The position numbers and the translations under genes were made by a program. Source: Candidatus Melainabacteria bacterium (lineage in GTDB: Bacteria; Cyanobacteriota; Vampirovibrionia; Obscuribacterales; Obscuribacteraceae). From it: a DNA stretch of 64,000 nucleotides. Position 1 is the first letter of the stretch, and every line of letters begins with the position of its first letter. Below, piece after piece: positions 1 to 7,904 of this stretch. The stretch spans positions 1,054,001 through 1,118,000 of the forward strand of contig QKMZ01000006.1 in assembly GCA_003242885.1 (NCBI GenBank), written 5' to 3'. The notes beneath the pieces were generated by a model that did not search any database, was not told where the DNA came from, and saw only the letters and a program-made list of their open reading frames with translations.

Positions 1-1
1 C

Positions 2-1399
2 ATAGCCATGCCGAAGGCAAATAACTACCAGTCGTTGCACACGGCTGTGGTTGGACCAAAAGGCAAGCCGGTTGAAATTCAAATCCGTACACGCAGAATG
101 CATCACGTTGCCGAGTATGGTATCGCCGCTCACTGGGCATACAAAGAAGCTGGAGATTCGGTTGTCGCTGACAGTCAGGACGATCAAAAGCTCGCTTGGT
201 TAAGACAGTTAGTCGACTGGCAACAAGATCTTGCCGATGCACAAGAGTATCTGGATACGGTGAAAATGGATCTTTTCGCCGACGAGGTATTTGTATTCAG
301 TCCCCGTGGCGATGTTTATGACTTACCGAAAGGCTCCACACCGATCGATTTCGCTTATCGTGTACACACTGATGTAGGGCATAAGTGCATTGGTGCCCGT
401 ATCAACGATCGGATAGTGCCTCTGAATACGGCGATGAAAAACGGCGATATTGTCGAAATTATCACCAGTAAAAACGCGCACCCGACCATGGACTGGCTTA
501 ACTTCGCCAAGACTCATAGCGCTAAGAGTCGAATTCGTCAGTGGTTCAAAAAGCACCATCGCGAGGAGCATATCCAACAGGGCCGTCAAATGTTGGAAGA
601 AGAACTCGGCAAAGGTGCGCTCGACGAATTCCTCAAATCCGACAAGGTCAAGGAAGTAGGAAAACGGCTTAACATCTCGGATCCCGACGACATTTTGGCA
701 GCTGTCGGCTATGGTGATTTGTCCGTCGTACAAGTTGCAAACCGAGTTCGTGAGAAAGACGCCAAGGACGCAGTCGACAAGACACTCGAAAAAATCTCTA
801 TCGGCGGGCAACCCGCGAAGCAAAGCTCGATCGGCAGTCTGGGCGGTTTGCTGCATCACCTGGCAAAATGCTGCCAGCCTGTTCCGGGCGAAGAAATTAT
901 TGGTATCGTCACCAGAGGCAGTGGCATAGCTGTGCATAAAGCAGACTGCAACAACTTACAAAAGGTTGATGTCGAGCGCTGTATGGCTGTAGATTGGTCG
1001 CCCGAAAGGCACACTACGTACCCGGCCGCATTGACCATCGAATGCCTGGATCGCATTGGCATTGCGCACGACATTCTCAAAAAAGTTTCCAACTTCGAAG
1101 TCAACTTGCGCGATTTGAAGGTTGAAACGCAGCGCGATAAGAAAACAGCCACAATTCATTTGATTATGGAAGTTCTCGATATCGAGCAATTGACCCGGGT
1201 TGCGCAGTCAATCAGTCAAATCAGCGATGTGCTTCGTGTTCAAAGAAAGGATCACAGACGCCGAGGCGGCAATGGCAATGGAAATGGTGCTAATTCACAA
1301 GCTGCTAAAACAAGCAATGTGACACCGCTTAATTCCGCAAAAAAAAAGCGGACAGATGAAGGCAAAGGTCAGCGGAAGGACCAGAAAAAAGCAGAATGA
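2..1399 (+). CDS. relA/spoT: RelA/SpoT-family (p)ppGpp synthetase/hydrolase, C-terminal part (5' cut by window)
   Basis: Stringent-response enzyme that makes and/or breaks down (p)ppGpp in the cytoplasm. The reading frame is open to the left edge and begins inside the synthetase domain (AMPKANNYQSLHT, the usual substrate-site segment), so the hydrolase half and the start lie outside. A TGS domain follows at about residues 90-155 of the fragment (DEVFVFSPRG, DLPKGSTPIDFAYRVHT), then a helical region, a Cys-containing conserved domain (HHLAKCCQPVPG) and a C-terminal ACT domain (about 340-412). The tail after the ACT domain is Gly/Asn- then Lys-rich. Its stop overlaps the start of rdgB by four bases (ATGA), so the two are translationally coupled. 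Whether it is a synthetase only or bifunctional cannot be judged without the N-terminus. Confidence 0.95.
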   Translation: MAMPKANNYQSLHTAVVGPKGKPVEIQIRTRRMHHVAEYGIAAHWAYKEAGDSVVADSQDDQKLAWLRQLVDWQQDLADAQEYLDTVKMDLFADEVFVFSPRGDVYDLPKGSTPIDFAYRVHTDVGHKCIGARINDRIVPLNTAMKNGDIVEIITSKNAHPTMDWLNFAKTHSAKSRIRQWFKKHHREEHIQQGRQMLEEELGKGALDEFLKSDKVKEVGKRLNISDPDDILAAVGYGDLSVVQVANRVREKDAKDAVDKTLEKISIGGQPAKQSSIGSLGGLLHHLAKCCQPVPGEEIIGIVTRGSGIAVHKADCNNLQKVDVERCMAVDWSPERHTTYPAALTIECLDRIGIAHDILKKVSNFEVNLRDLKVETQRDKKTATIHLIMEVLDIEQLTRVAQSISQISDVLRVQRKDHRRRGGNGNGNGANSQAAKTSNVTPLNSAKKKRTDEGKGQRKDQKKAE

Positions 1400-1983
1400 A
1401 GGTCATTCTAGCCACTCATAATCCTGGCAAGATTCGAGAGTTCTCGCAAATGGCCGAGCCCTGTGGCATCGAGCTTTTGCCTATGCCTGATGATTTAGAT
1501 CCGGAAGAAACCGGTTCGACCTTTCTGGAGAATGCACTTATAAAAGCTCATGCAGCTGCCAAGGTCACGAACATGCCTGCTGTAGCAGACGACTCAGGGC
1601 TGGAAATTGAAGCCTTAAGTGGGCGTCCTGGAATACGTTCTGCGCGCTATTGTGAAGGAACAGATAAAGATAGAAGAGAAAAGATTCTAGAGGAAATGGC
1701 CGGCGTGCCGGAAGGAAAACGACAAGCCGCATTCGTCTGCGCAATGGCTCTTTGTTTACCGGATGGCACTGTTCTCAAAACTACTGAGGAACGTTGGCAT
1801 GGCAGTATTGGATTTGTCTCGCGCGGTGAAAACGGATTTGGCTACGACCCGATTTTCGAACTCGATGGCAGAAATCAAACCTCAGCAATGATTACAAATG
1901 AAGAGAAAAACACTCTTTCTCATCGTGGTCAGGCTTGGCGCAAAATGGTCGATTTCATCGGGTCTCCGGAAATGAAATTCTAA
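1396..1983 (+). CDS. rdgB: XTP/dITP diphosphatase (non-canonical purine NTP pyrophosphatase, HAM1 family)
   Basis: House-cleaning enzyme that hydrolyses ITP, dITP and XTP to monophosphates, keeping deaminated purines out of DNA and RNA. The 195 aa length is normal for the family. Visible motifs: THNPGKIREF at residues 7-16 (triphosphate binding), FLENA with Glu45, VADDSGLEIEAL with Asp65/Asp66 (metal and catalytic Asp), GRPGIRSARY, FGYDPIF, and SHRGQA near the C-terminus. The ATG start overlaps the relA/spoT stop, so the pair forms one translational unit that links two branches of purine nucleotide metabolism. Confidence 0.95.
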   Translation: MKVILATHNPGKIREFSQMAEPCGIELLPMPDDLDPEETGSTFLENALIKAHAAAKVTNMPAVADDSGLEIEALSGRPGIRSARYCEGTDKDRREKILEEMAGVPEGKRQAAFVCAMALCLPDGTVLKTTEERWHGSIGFVSRGENGFGYDPIFELDGRNQTSAMITNEEKNTLSHRGQAWRKMVDFIGSPEMKF

Positions 1984-2067
1984 GAACCGGCTTGTCAAGC
2001 ACATTCAAACTTTCCAAGGTGGGAATTTCAGCATAGGCCTGACAGTTTCCAAGAATTAGGCTCTTAT

Positions 2068-2424
2068 TTGTGGATGCATTCGCATTTCGCAACCCAATCC
2101 CTTTCGGAGTTTTTCTGCGTGACCGAGCCGTTTTCTCCTAACGCATTGCCGTCCTCGACAAGTGCCGCTGCAGTTGTTGCCGGCGTGTCGCCAACTGGTT
2201 CAAAATCAATCTCACTGTCACAGGGCGCAGAGCAAATTTCCTTTGCCCCTGATGAACAGTTTGAGCCGATTGATGCACATCAAGTACAGACACATTGCGA
2301 TTGGCAGCCTAACGAGGAAGATTTGATTCCAGGTTTTGGAGTCGAACGCGCGCGCGAATTGCTCATCTGGCTCATCAATTTGGAACTTCGTTTGCCTCCA
2401 TACAGTGAAGTTTCGCCTGCCTGA
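2068..2424 (+). CDS. hypothetical protein, uncertain
   Basis: An open frame of 118 codons between rdgB and the deaminase gene, read from TTG at 2068 or ATG at 2074. I recognise no family. The first 60 residues are Ser/Ala-rich and low in information; the last 40 (IPGFGVERARELLIWLINLELRLPP) look like a plausible helical segment. No clear Shine-Dalgarno sequence precedes either start. It fills an otherwise empty gap in the same direction as its neighbours, which is the main argument for it. It could be a chance frame. Confidence 0.35.
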   Translation: MWMHSHFATQSLSEFFCVTEPFSPNALPSSTSAAAVVAGVSPTGSKSISLSQGAEQISFAPDEQFEPIDAHQVQTHCDWQPNEEDLIPGFGVERARELLIWLINLELRLPPYSEVSPA

Positions 2425-2495
2425 CTTCCAGGACGTATTTCATCTTCCACTTATGGTATGTTTCTTCCTGTTTGATATCGCAGGGAGTCACTGTA

Positions 2496-2888
2496 TTGGA
2501 GCGCCTGGCTGAATATAAAGCGCTGGTCGACTGCGCGAAGAAAGCCGCTGACTCGGCGTACGCTCCTTATTCAAAGATGCCTCAAGGAGCCGCCGTGCTG
2601 TCTGTCGACGGGCGGATGTACAAAGGTTCGAAAATGGAATGCGCTGCGTATGGTGGCGCAGTGTGCGCTGAAACAGCGGCACTGACTGCTGCCATCAGCG
2701 AAGGCGTACGCAAGTTCAAAGCCATTGCTATTCATCCTGCCGAGTATCCATGCGGTTCAACCAGACAAATGCTGGCCGAGTTCGGCATCGATCTGGATGT
2801 TGTAACCGAGAATGCTGATGGTCAGCTAGACGTGGTCAACTTGAAAGACCTTTTGCCGTTGCACTTTGGCCCGGACAACTTAAGTTAG
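2496..2888 (+). CDS. cdd: cytidine deaminase-like protein with a missing zinc ligand
   Basis: Homologue of the small tetrameric cytidine deaminases of pyrimidine salvage (cytidine to uridine). The fold is clear: APYSKMPQGAAV near the N-terminus matches the usual APYSxFxVGAA, the catalytic CAE motif is Cys57-Ala-Glu59, and PCGSTRQ matches PCGxCRQ. The third zinc-ligand Cys is replaced by Thr89, and the substrate-binding NxEN segment reads KMEC. It may therefore be inactive, use another ligand, or have changed substrate. I chose TTG at 2496 because AGGGAG (2482-2487) sits 8 bases upstream; a longer frame opens at TTG 2472 without such a site. The next gene starts directly after its stop. Confidence 0.8.
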   Translation: MERLAEYKALVDCAKKAADSAYAPYSKMPQGAAVLSVDGRMYKGSKMECAAYGGAVCAETAALTAAISEGVRKFKAIAIHPAEYPCGSTRQMLAEFGIDLDVVTENADGQLDVVNLKDLLPLHFGPDNLS

Positions 2889-4340
2889 GTGCGCATGACT
2901 ACAGCTACCGATCAAACACCACCAACCAACAGTTCTGAAAGTACCGCCGATGTTGCTGGGCTCTGGGGCCATCCAAGCGGTCTCACCACGCTGTTCTTCA
3001 CGGAATTGTGGGAACGTTTCAGCTATTACGGCATGCGTGCCATCTTGATGCTGTATATGGTGGCAGCCGTTGCCGATGGTGGAATGGCTATGGACACAAG
3101 AACTGCTGCCACTATTTATGGTGCGTACACTTCTGCTGTTTATGTCACTTCGATTCCCGGCGGTCTAATTGCAGATAAGTTTCTTGGCGCCAAGATGTGC
3201 ATCCTTGTTGGTGGAAGCATTATTGCGCTTGGTCATTTTACGTTGGCGATTCACTCCCAGTTCGCTTTCTATGCAGGATTGATTTTGATTATCCTGGGAA
3301 CAGGGTTGCTCAAGCCCAACATCAGCACACTGTTGGGCAGTCTTTACTCAGCTGATGATGACCGCCGAGATAGTGGATTTTCGATTTTTTATATGGGCAT
3401 CAATATCGGCGCGGCATTGTCACCACTGGTTTGTGGATATCTGGCGCAAAGTGAACAATTCAAATCATTTATTGCTGGTTATGGGTTCAAAGCTTCAGAC
3501 AGTTGGCACTTCGGCTTTGCTGCTGCCGGGATCGGCATGCTTATTGGGCTTGCCCATTTTCTTTTTCAATTCAAACGTCTAGGCAGCAAGGGTGCCAGAC
3601 CAATTGGAAAGCAAAGTGTCGCTGCAAATTCTGATTTGCGTGAAACCAAACCAGCAGATGAACCGGTAAAAAACGAAGAAAAGCTTCCTCTGTCAAAGCA
3701 GGAGTGGAGCCGCTTGGGAGCGATTGCAATTCTTTTTTCGTTCGCTGCCTTTTTCTGGGCAGTTTATGAACAAGACGGATCTAGTTTGAACTTATTTGCC
3801 GATCGACTGACTGATTGTTCTATCGCTGGCTGGAAGTTTCCCTCTAGCTGGTTTCAAACATTGCCAGCTGTTTACTGCATTATTCTCGCGCCGGCTTTCT
3901 CCGTACTATGGGTGAAGATGGGGCATCGACAGCCTTCCAGCCCTGCTAAGTTCGCAATTGGTCTTGCTTTGCTGGGTGCCGGCATCGGTATTATGGTGCC
4001 GGCATCATTGCTTGCTGCGCAAGGAAAAGTTGGGCCAATTTGGCTGGTCCTTTCCTATCTTTTGCAAGTGCTCGGCGAAATGTGTTTGAGTCCGGTTGGA
4101 CTATCGACTGTTTCGAAACTCGCACCAGCGCGTTTTGCCAGCAGTACAATGGGGGTCTGGATGCTCGCTACGGCGTGTGGCAACTTCCTGGCTGGCTATC
4201 TTGCAGGCTTCTTTGATGAAAACAGTACCAGCACGCTTATATCCATGTTTGGATTTATGGGCGGTTTCCTTTTCCTAGCCGCGTTCGTTCTCTGGTGCTT
4301 AACCCCACTTGTAAAACGGCTTATGAGTGGCATCCGCTAA
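2889..4340 (+). CDS. POT/PTR-family proton-coupled peptide transporter
   Basis: Inner-membrane di/tripeptide:H+ symporter of the proton-dependent oligopeptide transporter family (MFS fold). The 483 aa length and repeated hydrophobic segments fit 12-14 helices. Motifs seen: ELWERFSYYGMRAIL in helix 1 (the ExxERFxYYG proton-coupling motif), GGLIADKFLGAK after helix 2, and FYMGINIGA, the PTR2 signature. A hydrophilic loop of about 60 residues (Lys/Glu-rich, around 235-275) separates the two halves. Starts possible are GTG 2889, immediately after the deaminase stop, or ATG 2895. Co-transcription with the deaminase is likely. Which peptides or drugs are carried cannot be told. Confidence 0.92.
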   Translation: MRMTTATDQTPPTNSSESTADVAGLWGHPSGLTTLFFTELWERFSYYGMRAILMLYMVAAVADGGMAMDTRTAATIYGAYTSAVYVTSIPGGLIADKFLGAKMCILVGGSIIALGHFTLAIHSQFAFYAGLILIILGTGLLKPNISTLLGSLYSADDDRRDSGFSIFYMGINIGAALSPLVCGYLAQSEQFKSFIAGYGFKASDSWHFGFAAAGIGMLIGLAHFLFQFKRLGSKGARPIGKQSVAANSDLRETKPADEPVKNEEKLPLSKQEWSRLGAIAILFSFAAFFWAVYEQDGSSLNLFADRLTDCSIAGWKFPSSWFQTLPAVYCIILAPAFSVLWVKMGHRQPSSPAKFAIGLALLGAGIGIMVPASLLAAQGKVGPIWLVLSYLLQVLGEMCLSPVGLSTVSKLAPARFASSTMGVWMLATACGNFLAGYLAGFFDENSTSTLISMFGFMGGFLFLAAFVLWCLTPLVKRLMSGIR

Positions 4341-4385
4341 TTGGTGTTGCCACTATATGTGGTGCAGAAAAGGAAGTGCTCAAAA

Positions 4386-4596
4386 ACAAAAAGACCGTCC
4401 AGATTGCTCTGCGACGGTTTTGATGCTACTGCCTGACTGCCCTTTGCGTTAGGGCTCAGTATCTCGATGCGCTTCAGTCAGTCCTTCACGCATTGCGGGC
4501 TCGCTTGCTACAGTGTCCGGTCAGCGCCGACCTGACGTTTCCACAAGGCCCCTCGGCTCAAAGCGCTCAACATTTAAGTGAGCACTCACCGTTGAT
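4386..4596 (-). ncRNA. possible structured RNA on the minus strand, type unknown
   Basis: A stretch without ORFs but with nested complementarity. CTGACT (4433-4438) pairs with AGTCAG (4476-4481) around the inner hairpin GCCCT/AGGGC (4439-4443, 4451-4455). GGTC/GACC (4519-4532) forms another, and GTGAG/CTCAC lies near the 5' end. It ends at the strong terminator at 4394-4418. A weak promoter, -35 TTGAAG (minus, 4625-4630) and -10 TAGACT (4603-4608) spaced by 16, would start the RNA near 4596, giving about 210 nt. It does not match what I remember of 6S, SRP, RNase P or tmRNA signatures. Inference only. Confidence 0.3.
4394..4421. terminator. bidirectional rho-independent terminator
   Basis: Stem ACCGTCCAG (4394-4402) pairs with CTG-C-GACGGT (4409-4418) with one bulged base, loop ATTGCT. 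On the plus strand TTTT follows, 50 bases after the POT transporter stop. On the minus strand the stem is followed by CTTTTTGTTTTTG, an even better U-tract, which suggests that a minus-strand transcript also ends here. Confidence 0.6.
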
Positions 4597-4932
4597 GCAT
4601 TTAGTCTATCGCGTTGACGCATAGCTTCAAGTACCCCACTGAACATTTTATGGTTGCATACTTGGCAATAGTGAGATGCTGAGCGGATATAGGACTTCGA
4701 TTCTCCAATGCGTTAACAAGCGCTCGGCCCTTTTGTGGCGCTTAAAGAGTTCCTGTTGTATATGCTTTGATGCTCTATTGGTTATTCTTCGAGTATTTGA
4801 TGTTTATCTCGCAAGCTTGTTATTTCGATTAATAAATGAGACACAACGGGCGTTTTCTCCGTCCCTGGTGGTTTTTGCGGATAAAATAGCGTTTTGCTCG
4901 CCCCATCAAAAGTCATAGAGGCAGAACAGTCC

Positions 4933-6516
4933 ATGGGTTACAACGATCTCAGAGAATTCATCGAAGTGCTAGATCGGCACGGTGAGCTGATAAGAATCGA
5001 TGCCAAGGTTTCAGCCGATCTGGAAATTGCCGAAATTACCGATCGCGTTAGCAAATCCACCGATGGTTCTAACAAAGCGCTCTTGTTTACTAACGTTGAT
5101 GGCTACGACATGCCAGTTTTGATAAATGCGTTCGGATCGATGAAACGCATTTGCCTGGCGCTGGAAACAGAAAGTTTGGACGATATCGCTGACCGCATCC
5201 GTCATTTGATCAAACCGAAGGTTCCAGAAAATTTCCTTGAGAAGTTGGCTCTCCTACCCACTCTTATGGATGTGGCAAAGTTTCCGCCTAAACTCTCTGG
5301 TGGTGCTGCACCGTGTCAGGAAGTGGTTATTACTGACCCTTCCGAGCCCATGTTGGACAAGCTGCCAATTATTAAATGTTGGCCGGAAGATGCTGGTCCC
5401 TTCGTAACTTTAGGCGTCGTAATCACTCGTGATCCCAAAACCGGTATCCGCAATCTGGGAGTTTACCGTCTTCAAAAGTACGGCAACAATCTCACGGGAA
5501 TGCACTGGCACAAGCATCATGACGGTGCAAAACATTTTGAAGAATCGCGCCGTGACTCGCGTGGAGAATGGACAGAAACGTCACGCGGCACAGAGCCGCC
5601 CAATTATGGAACGTTCTTTGACGAGAAGGAAGCAAAAAAGGCGAGTAACAGACTGGAAGTAGCAATTGTTCTTGGTGCAGACCCTGCGGTGACTTACGCT
5701 GCTACTGCTCCTCTGCCGCCCGATATAGATGAGCTTCTATTTGCGGGATTCTTGAGACAAAGTCCTGTACGTCTAACCAAATGCAAAACCATAGACTTAG
5801 AAGTACCTGCCAATGCAGAGATAGTCATAGAAGGCTACGTAGAGCAGTCGGAGTTAAGAGAAGAAGGTCCTTTTGGTGATCACACAGGCTTCTATAGCTT
5901 AGCTGGACTCTTTCCTGTTCTTCATGTAACTGCAGTTACTCATAGAAGAAATCCTATATATCAGACAACAATAGTAGGTATTCCACCTCAAGAAGACTGT
6001 TACTTAGGCAAAGCTACAGAACGTATATTCCTGCCTATGGTTCAGATGCTTGTTCCGGAGATCGTAGATATGAACCTTCCGTGGGAAGGTGTCTTCCACA
6101 ACTGTGTAATTCTCGCGATAGACAAACGTTTTCCTGGCCACGCTAAGAAGGTGATGAGCGCTTTGTGGGGTTTAGGACAGCTTATGTTCACTAAGTTCGC
6201 GATAGTGCTAGATAAGGACGTGGATGTTCAGAACCTTTCTCAGGTTGCTTTGCATGTATTTGGAAACACAGATCCAAAAAGAGACATGATGTTCGTCGAA
6301 GGACCCTTGGACATACTGGACCACGCAAGCCCGTTGCTGGGCTATGGCAGCAAAGTTGGCATCGATGCGACCCGAAAGTGGAGAGCAGAGGGCTTTGAGC
6401 GGGATTGGCCAAAACCGCTGGAAATGTGCGAAGATGTCAAGAAGGTGGTGTCTGCCCGGTGGGAGGAGTATGGCATAAGCGCCGTAGCGCGCCCACCTGC
6501 GGTGATTAAGCGCTAA
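4933..6516 (+). CDS. UbiD-family prenylated-FMN-dependent decarboxylase
   Basis: 527 aa member of the UbiD family, whose enzymes use prenylated FMN made by a UbiX partner to decarboxylate aromatic or alpha,beta-unsaturated acids. Typical segments are present: DLREFIEVLDRHGELIRID at the start, the metal/cofactor region with NLGVYRLQKY and GMHWHKHHDG, and REEGPFGDHTGFYS carrying the Arg/Glu catalytic residues. With mqnE present in the same window, a role in the late decarboxylation step of futalosine-route menaquinone synthesis (MqnL-like) is possible but unproven; UbiD proteins have many substrates. I start at ATG 4933 (MGYNDLREF), with GAGG at 4918-4921; a longer TTG frame from 4894 adds residues not expected in the family. 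Codon use changes noticeably around 5770-6080 (see findings). Confidence 0.9.
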   Translation: MGYNDLREFIEVLDRHGELIRIDAKVSADLEIAEITDRVSKSTDGSNKALLFTNVDGYDMPVLINAFGSMKRICLALETESLDDIADRIRHLIKPKVPENFLEKLALLPTLMDVAKFPPKLSGGAAPCQEVVITDPSEPMLDKLPIIKCWPEDAGPFVTLGVVITRDPKTGIRNLGVYRLQKYGNNLTGMHWHKHHDGAKHFEESRRDSRGEWTETSRGTEPPNYGTFFDEKEAKKASNRLEVAIVLGADPAVTYAATAPLPPDIDELLFAGFLRQSPVRLTKCKTIDLEVPANAEIVIEGYVEQSELREEGPFGDHTGFYSLAGLFPVLHVTAVTHRRNPIYQTTIVGIPPQEDCYLGKATERIFLPMVQMLVPEIVDMNLPWEGVFHNCVILAIDKRFPGHAKKVMSALWGLGQLMFTKFAIVLDKDVDVQNLSQVALHVFGNTDPKRDMMFVEGPLDILDHASPLLGYGSKVGIDATRKWRAEGFERDWPKPLEMCEDVKKVVSARWEEYGISAVARPPAVIKR

Positions 6517-6589
6517 ACGCGTTGTAAAGAGATATTTTTTTTCTGAAACCGTGTTGAAATTCGCTTAATCGTGGCATAAGACCTTTACG

Positions 6590-6634
6590 GACCCCTAGAT
6601 TGCACGGGGTCGACAAACCGCTCCACTGAGCGGT
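6590..6634 (+). promoter_or_regulatory. two tandem hairpins in the leader of ctpA
   Basis: Two perfect stem-loops lie side by side upstream of the protease start at 6672: GACCCC/GGGGTC (6590-6595 and 6606-6611, 10-base loop) and ACCGCTC/GAGCGGT (6617-6623 and 6628-6634, loop CACT). No U-tract follows the second, so it is not a standard terminator. They may stabilise the mRNA or control translation of the protease, whose start lacks an obvious purine-rich ribosome site. Confidence 0.45.
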
Positions 6635-6671
6635 GGTCTCATCATACTTATTACGCCTGGTGTGGTTCCCT

Positions 6672-7877
6672 ATGAAACACGTTAAGCGCATTAGCGCTTT
6701 GTTTTTGTCTGCGTTTTTTGTCGTATCGATGTTGTACCAGCCCGCATCTGGTCACAGATCGCAACCGGTGGAAATTTACCACCGCGCCTGGCAGCTAGTG
6801 AAAGACAACTACTACGACGCCAACATGTCCGGCAAGAACTGGGGCGACCTCGAACACAAATACGACGGTCAAATCCACACCAACGCTGATGCGTTTCGCT
6901 ACATCAAAGCGATGCTCGAAACGCTCAACGACCCGTACACCCGCTTCCTCGATCCACGCGCATTCCAGGATGAGAACGACGCTATCGACGCTCGCATCGT
7001 CGGAATAGGCGTCAATCTCCAACAAAAAGACCAACGCCTCGTCGTCACTCGCACCATCGAAGGTGGACCCGCTGAAACAGCTGGTATGAGAGCCAAAGAC
7101 GAAATCGTTGAAATCGACGGCTCAAACGCAGTAGGTATCACCCCTGAGCAAGCTGCTGAAAAAATCCGCGGCAAAGCCGGCACTCCTGTGACCATCAGCG
7201 TTAAGCGCCAGGATGATACAAAGAAATTCAATATCGTCAGACAAGAAATCGCTATCCACGCAGTTTCCACTAAGTTCCTCGAAGGCGGCAAGATCGGGCA
7301 AATCACCCTGTCTACGTTCATCTCCAACGATGCCTCCAAAGAATTTCGTGCAGCACTGGCGAAGACCGCAAACTGCGAAGGTTTGATAGTCGACCTCAGA
7401 GACAACCCCGGCGGTTTACTTTCCAACGCCCTTGAAATTGCAGATATGCTCCTCGAAAAAGGAACCATCGTCAGCACTATCAGCCGTCACGGACGTCATG
7501 CAGACGTCGCTTCCGGAGACCCGGTGACCCATCAACCGATCGTTGTTCTTGTTGATGAAGAAAGTGCAAGTGCCAGCGAGATCTTGGCCGGTGCTTTGAA
7601 AGATAACGGCAGAGCAGCTATCGTCGGCACCCGCACCTACGGCAAGGGACTGGTTCAAGAAATCAATCGTTTGCCAGGCGGCGCGGCAATCCACATCACC
7701 GTTTCGCGCTACCTCACCCCAGATGGTTCCGATATCAACAAAATTGGTGTCAAACCAACTATCGAGTGCAAGTCAGACAGAGAGAGCCAAGAGCGTACTG
7801 CTATGAACGAACTCAAAGCCAAAATCGCAATGGCTAAGAAGCCGGTCAGAACCAGCAACCTCAGCTTCAGCAAGTAA
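6672..7877 (+). CDS. ctpA: S41-family C-terminal processing protease, secreted
   Basis: Serine protease of the CtpA/Prc type, which recognises and trims the C-terminal tails of envelope proteins. From ATG 6672 the protein is 401 aa with a signal peptide (MKHVKRISALFLSAFFVVSMLYQ), so it acts outside the inner membrane. A PDZ domain follows (VGIGVNLQQKDQRL, GPAETAGMRAKDEIVEIDG), then the protease core with DLRDNPGG and the catalytic pair Ser300 (ESASASE) and Lys325 (YGKG). The frame opens further upstream at 6633, but the signal peptide decides for 6672. The next gene begins 27 bases after the stop. Codon use is strongly C-ending (AAC, ACC, CGC), unlike the neighbours, suggesting high expression. 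Confidence 0.93.
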   Translation: MKHVKRISALFLSAFFVVSMLYQPASGHRSQPVEIYHRAWQLVKDNYYDANMSGKNWGDLEHKYDGQIHTNADAFRYIKAMLETLNDPYTRFLDPRAFQDENDAIDARIVGIGVNLQQKDQRLVVTRTIEGGPAETAGMRAKDEIVEIDGSNAVGITPEQAAEKIRGKAGTPVTISVKRQDDTKKFNIVRQEIAIHAVSTKFLEGGKIGQITLSTFISNDASKEFRAALAKTANCEGLIVDLRDNPGGLLSNALEIADMLLEKGTIVSTISRHGRHADVASGDPVTHQPIVVLVDEESASASEILAGALKDNGRAAIVGTRTYGKGLVQEINRLPGGAAIHITVSRYLTPDGSDINKIGVKPTIECKSDRESQERTAMNELKAKIAMAKKPVRTSNLSFSK

Positions 7878-7904
7878 TTCACCAAGTTTAGAAAGGATGG
7901 AACG

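Larger units (their letters stand above)
4341..4932. other. gene-free region between POT transporter and ubiD-like gene
   Basis: 592 bases with no convincing protein gene. It contains the terminator and possible minus-strand RNA described separately (4386-4596). From about 4640 to 4932 the sequence is AT-rich, with several poor frames, and presumably holds the promoter of the UbiD-family gene; I could not pick a convincing -35/-10 pair there. Confidence 0.6.

Noticed and set aside
323..937. 204-codon minus-strand frame inside relA/spoT
   Set aside because: Exact antisense shadow of a strongly conserved coding region; no independent support.
4386..4596. 6S RNA, SRP RNA, RNase P RNA or tmRNA
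   Set aside because: None of the sequence signatures I remember for these classes is present; kept only as an untyped candidate.
4676..4918. 80-codon plus-strand frame in the gene-free region before the UbiD gene
   Set aside because: No ribosome site, Cys/Leu/Phe-rich composition without domain, and it runs into the UbiD start; most likely chance.
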